IMG/VR virus record: IMGVR_UViG_3300020183_000181
Location: 1 to 40,901 of that record
DNA from: a virus
Strand: one strand, 5' to 3'
DNA: 40,901 nt
In this document: piece after piece, positions 37,979 through 40,901 of the stretch
Layout of the letters: each line of letters opens with the position of its first letter
Position numbering within the stretch: the stretch's first letter is position 1
Translations under genes and position numbers: made by a program
Notes under the pieces: model-generated
What the model was told of the DNA's origin: nothing
The model's database searches: none
What the model saw: the letters and a program-made list of their open reading frames with translations, nothing else

Positions 37979-39052
37979 TTAACCTCCTCCAGTCCTACCA
38001 GCCATATATAGACCACCCAATCCAGCGAGTGCGCCAATAGGGCTAGCCGTAGAACCGTAAATCTTTTCGACGCCGCCAGCAGTGGGCGTACCACGAATTA
38101 AGTCTGACATAAACCCAAGCTGCTGATACGGGTAGCGCTGACGATTTAGGAAATCCTCATAAGCCATCTGCAACCTAGCCTGTTCAAGCTGCTGTAATTG
38201 CGTTCCGGCTTGTTGTTGCGCCTGTGCCGCTGCCTGACGTTGAGCAAATTGCTGCTGGCCTAATTGCCCAAGTGTACCTGCCGCAGCCAACTGTTGCTGC
38301 AACCCTTGAAGTCCAAATCCCGCACCAAACTGGCGAGACTGCTCCATCATTTGTTGTGCGGCTTGGTTCTGCCCGAGGGCTTGCTGTTGTGCTTGCAACT
38401 GTGCCGCCTGATTAAGCTGCTGAGCCTGCATCGCCGCTGCACGATCTGCACCAAACTGTTGAGCAGCCTGTTGGAATGCCTGCTGACGCCCGGTGGCTTC
38501 AATACCACCGAGTTGTTGCTGAAGATTGCGCTGCGCTTCTGACTGAAGCAACGCTTCGCGAGTACCCCCTCGTGCCCCGGCGCGGATACCTTGCGCCTGC
38601 AATCCCGGAATCTGACGAGCGTAGTCTTGGACTGCCGCCTGTTTCTGTTGTTCAACAACGCCTGTCATAAATGGTGACATGTACTCCTGCATCTGCGGAG
38701 TACCGAATCGTTCAGACCCAACACCAAGATATGAAACGCCTAAAGGCTGATACTCAAGCGGCTGAAAAGACTGTCCTAGTTGACCTGCTTGTGCACCTGC
38801 TAAAGATGCTAAACCGCTTGCTTGCTCAATCTGCTGACTAGGGCCCAACGCTTGCGTAGCAAACATACCTTGTTGCTGAAGTGGGTTCAGTCCAGCAAGT
38901 CGTTGCCCACCATAAGTTTGGTATGGCTGTTGATAGGTAAGTTGCTCTGCTGTGCCAAGTGCTCTCTTGGCATACGGCATTAACTCAGGTGGTATCGTTA
39001 CCTGAGTAACTGTTTGTTGAGTAGGTTTTGATGAGCCGCCACCGCCACACAT
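37979..39052 (-). CDS. Gln/Ala-rich virion protein
   Basis: A 357-residue protein starting MCGGGGSSKPTQQTVTQVTI, with long Gln/Ala-rich helical stretches (~180–310) and a closing LMS-like segment (GALAGLGGLYMAGRTGGG). Low-complexity proteins of this sort precede ejection proteins in podovirus-like genomes and may be internal core or injection proteins. The Cys at residue 2 with the Gly run is odd, but I see no hydrophobic lipoprotein signal. It is read from a good SD (TAGGAG) right after the GNAT stop. Confidence 0.65.
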   Translation of the reverse strand: MCGGGGSSKPTQQTVTQVTIPPELMPYAKRALGTAEQLTYQQPYQTYGGQRLAGLNPLQQQGMFATQALGPSQQIEQASGLASLAGAQAGQLGQSFQPLEYQPLGVSYLGVGSERFGTPQMQEYMSPFMTGVVEQQKQAAVQDYARQIPGLQAQGIRAGARGGTREALLQSEAQRNLQQQLGGIEATGRQQAFQQAAQQFGADRAAAMQAQQLNQAAQLQAQQQALGQNQAAQQMMEQSRQFGAGFGLQGLQQQLAAAGTLGQLGQQQFAQRQAAAQAQQQAGTQLQQLEQARLQMAYEDFLNRQRYPYQQLGFMSDLIRGTPTAGGVEKIYGSTASPIGALAGLGGLYMAGRTGGG

Positions 39053-39053
39053 A

Positions 39054-39512
39054 TTAAACTCCTACGGCGAACAAGCCGCCAACCATAGTCATGCCCATCT
39101 TTTGCATAACTTTAGCCTTACTTTCCGCGTCTTCGCTGGTGAAGACTCCTATGATTAACGGTAGTTTGACTTCATCGGCAAACTTTTTAGCCTCGTCAAT
39201 CAACATTTTACCTACGCCAGTTTTGCGGTATTCAGGCAGAACATAAAACCAGCCGTCCGCCAAATACTCGGAATCAGAATACCAAGGTGATGTTAGGTGC
39301 AATCCAAGCGATCCAATTAATCGCCCTTCGTCGTTAATTACGCCAAACGCCATTTGATTTACGTTAAACACAACCCATTTCACGCCTTTTTCAAGATTCA
39401 CATTGATGGCGCTAAGAGGCCCCATTTTATGTTCTGGCACGAAATGACCTGCAAGAAGTTCAACTACCTTCTCTAAGTCCTCTTTACTAGTTGTAAGTTG
39501 ACGCACAATCAT
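39054..39512 (-). CDS. GNAT-family acetyltransferase, late-operon copy
   Basis: A 152-residue GNAT enzyme: N-terminal MIVRQLTTSKEDLEKVVELL, a strand AFGVINDEGRLIGSLGLHLT, then the acetyl-CoA loop YVLPEYRKTGVGKMLIDEAK and a C-terminal strand–helix with KVMQKMGMTMVGGLF. The substrate is unknown. It lies between two virion genes and overlaps the upstream one by ATGA, so it should be made late with the particle proteins. Its sequence is not close to the early GNAT at 19764. A virion-associated or late modifying role is inferred. Confidence 0.85.
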   Translation of the reverse strand: MIVRQLTTSKEDLEKVVELLAGHFVPEHKMGPLSAINVNLEKGVKWVVFNVNQMAFGVINDEGRLIGSLGLHLTSPWYSDSEYLADGWFYVLPEYRKTGVGKMLIDEAKKFADEVKLPLIIGVFTSEDAESKAKVMQKMGMTMVGGLFAVGV

Positions 39513-40901
39513 GCAGGAAGATGCTTATCAACATTAACAGCGGGAGCTTGCTGCTTCTTGCCCGTGCGTGCCTTACGAATATCAGCCATCATTTTGTAAA
39601 GTTTACGAGACCCGGCTTCGCTTGATCCGTTACCCAAATGCGAAACTACATCGGCAGGAATTACAAACTCTCCGTCAGCAAGCCGTGCTTCTTGTTTACC
39701 ACTAATGTTTGCTTTGATGTCATCAGACATCCCATCGCCGGGACCACGTAGTAATTTACCAGCAGCGGCGTACTCAACAGAACCGCCACCAGCATAAAAT
39801 GCGGGATTGTCGGACATGTCAAAGTCAAAACCGCGTCGATACGTAGGTCTTTCATATTCATAAGAAGGCATGTACGGCGCTTCCGGCTGTGAATAAACCG
39901 GTTCGCTGTACGGCTCCACCTGTGGGCGCATGACCAAGTCTTCGTAATTTATGGGAGTGTACTCAATCGGCGGCATATACGGCGTACTGACGAATTCCTT
40001 CACGGACTCAACAGGCGCGTAGAACGGCGTTCTGTCTTCCACCGGCATATCGAATCTTGGTGTCGAATATGACTCAGGTTTAGCAATACGAACTTCCTGC
40101 TGCGGCGGCTGATAAATAGGCTCTGGCGGATTATAAATGCCTGCCCCACCAATACCCGAGAAGTTGATTCCCGTGCCAGCAAACGGGTTAATAACCGGTC
40201 CTGCTACTGTATTAATAGGCTCAACTGGCGCGGTTGGTGGAGTAAACTGTCCTTGATTTGGGTCCCAGACCATGCCCGAAGTATCTTCTACGGGAGGCGT
40301 ATAACCGTTGACATCGCCGTACATGCTTCCGTACATGCCCATGTCACCAATTGATCCAAACGGGATGCCGCCAAAATTTACATTAGGACGGTTGCTTGCA
40401 GTTTGATCGACAAAGCGCCCTTGACGTGGATCCCACATCATCCCGCCAAGTCCTGTGCCCGCCGTAGTGTTTGGACCAGCGCCCGGAGGCAAGATACCAG
40501 TTTTAGGAGCAGGAGCAGTCGAAGGCGCACTAATCGGAGACGCAACAAATTTATTTAACTGCGACATGTAGTCTTCAAGATTAGTTGCAATTCCAGCAGG
40601 GGCAGACGGCTGACTTGCTTTTGCAATTTGATTCATTTCATTTGCGTACGCTGCTTTGTCTTTAGCAGGTATAAATGGTGTCGCGTCAGTATTTACAGGA
40701 TCAGGTCGAACTGGGTTACGACCAATCGGCCTTTCTCGGGAATCGGGTTCCCTGCGAGCAAACGAAGCCCCGCCTATACCAAAGTGTGCTACTTCACCGC
40801 CGCCAGCATAGCCGGGAAACCCCGGATACCCAGTACGCCACTGACCGCCTAGGAACCGACCTTGTTCAGGATCGTAGCCATAGGACTCATAATATGACTG
40901 G
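39509..40901 (-). CDS. Repeat-bearing virion protein, cut by right edge
   Basis: A minus-strand frame open through the right edge; the true start lies outside (464 residues visible). An ATG at 40636 is only an internal Met, because the frame continues upstream through PFIPAKDKAAYANE. The visible part has a repeated WDPxQGxF/YDPEQGRF motif (three copies), Gly-rich YAGGGE and FYAGGGSVEYAAAG segments, many Pro/Tyr, and a C-terminal domain KQEARLADGEFVIPADVV then SHLGNGSSEAG, which I know from many aquatic phage virion proteins (unknown role). It overlaps the GNAT gene by 4 bases. Confidence 0.75.
   Translation of the reverse strand, partial: QSYYESYGYDPEQGRFLGGQWRTGYPGFPGYAGGGEVAHFGIGGASFARREPDSRERPIGRNPVRPDPVNTDATPFIPAKDKAAYANEMNQIAKASQPSAPAGIATNLEDYMSQLNKFVASPISAPSTAPAPKTGILPPGAGPNTTAGTGLGGMMWDPRQGRFVDQTASNRPNVNFGGIPFGSIGDMGMYGSMYGDVNGYTPPVEDTSGMVWDPNQGQFTPPTAPVEPINTVAGPVINPFAGTGINFSGIGGAGIYNPPEPIYQPPQQEVRIAKPESYSTPRFDMPVEDRTPFYAPVESVKEFVSTPYMPPIEYTPINYEDLVMRPQVEPYSEPVYSQPEAPYMPSYEYERPTYRRGFDFDMSDNPAFYAGGGSVEYAAAGKLLRGPGDGMSDDIKANISGKQEARLADGEFVIPADVVSHLGNGSSEAGSRKLYKMMADIRKARTGKKQQAPAVNVDKHLPA

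Noticed and set aside
40628-40636. ATG at 40636 as the true start of the right-edge gene
   Set aside because: The frame stays open with coherent protein (PFIPAKDKAAYANE and a further DPEQGRF repeat) to the window edge.

Overview
The window is a large part of a double-stranded DNA tailed phage genome (Caudoviricetes). The phage identity rests on a terminase–portal–scaffold–capsid block, virion proteins that look like ejection proteins, and a phage replication module; I see no integrase, no lysogeny cassette, no rRNA or tRNA, and no host gene. A P22-like or other short-tailed (podovirus-like) particle is my inference from the portal and the huge ejection-like protein. No tail gene is in view to confirm it. 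The host cannot be named. Shine-Dalgarno sites of the AGGAG type and near-consensus sigma-70 promoters point to an ordinary Gram-negative-like bacterium, and several proteins resemble families common in aquatic (pelagic and freshwater) phages.

Layout. (1) Positions 1 to about 10,106, minus strand: the late packaging and head operon. Reading leftward it holds a putative small terminase, large terminase, portal, a small coiled-coil protein, a GroES-like co-chaperonin, scaffold, a structural protein, a putative decoration protein's neighbour, the major capsid protein, two small beta-rich proteins, a small conserved protein, a holin-like protein and a protein cut by the left edge. (2) 10,107–10,453: divergent control region. 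(3) 10,454–30,664, plus strand: the early/middle region. It has small unknown genes, an AT-rich repeat-packed non-coding kilobase that may be the replication origin, a DUF3150-like / MoxR AAA+ / VWA triad, many small overlapping genes, and then a replication–recombination module: VRR-NUC nuclease, HTH–DUF3310, GNAT, HNH, family A DNA polymerase, PD-(D/E)XK nuclease, SNF2 helicase, putative ssDNA-binding protein, HTH protein and primase–helicase. (4) 30,661–40,901, minus strand: a 1912-residue ejection-type protein with a metallopeptidase motif, two further virion proteins, a GNAT acetyltransferase and a virion protein whose start lies beyond the right edge. Both ends cut minus-strand genes, so the two late blocks could join across a circular or permuted genome, with the tail genes in the missing part.

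The most unusual feature is a family of eleven palindromes, TCCTGAC-N3-GTCAGGA (one copy has N4), with all 14 arm bases identical in every copy. All lie between 10,412 and 18,156. They sit in leaders behind three recognisable promoters, overlap a ribosome binding site or a start codon in two cases, flank the putative origin, and occur inside reading frames. Two near-identical sigma-70 promoters (29 of 32 bases the same) drive units that carry these palindromes. Together they look like a phage-wide operator or RNA-hairpin control system over the early genes, possibly similar in idea to the dispersed 'stoperator' sites of mycobacteriophage L5, though the sequence and symmetry differ.
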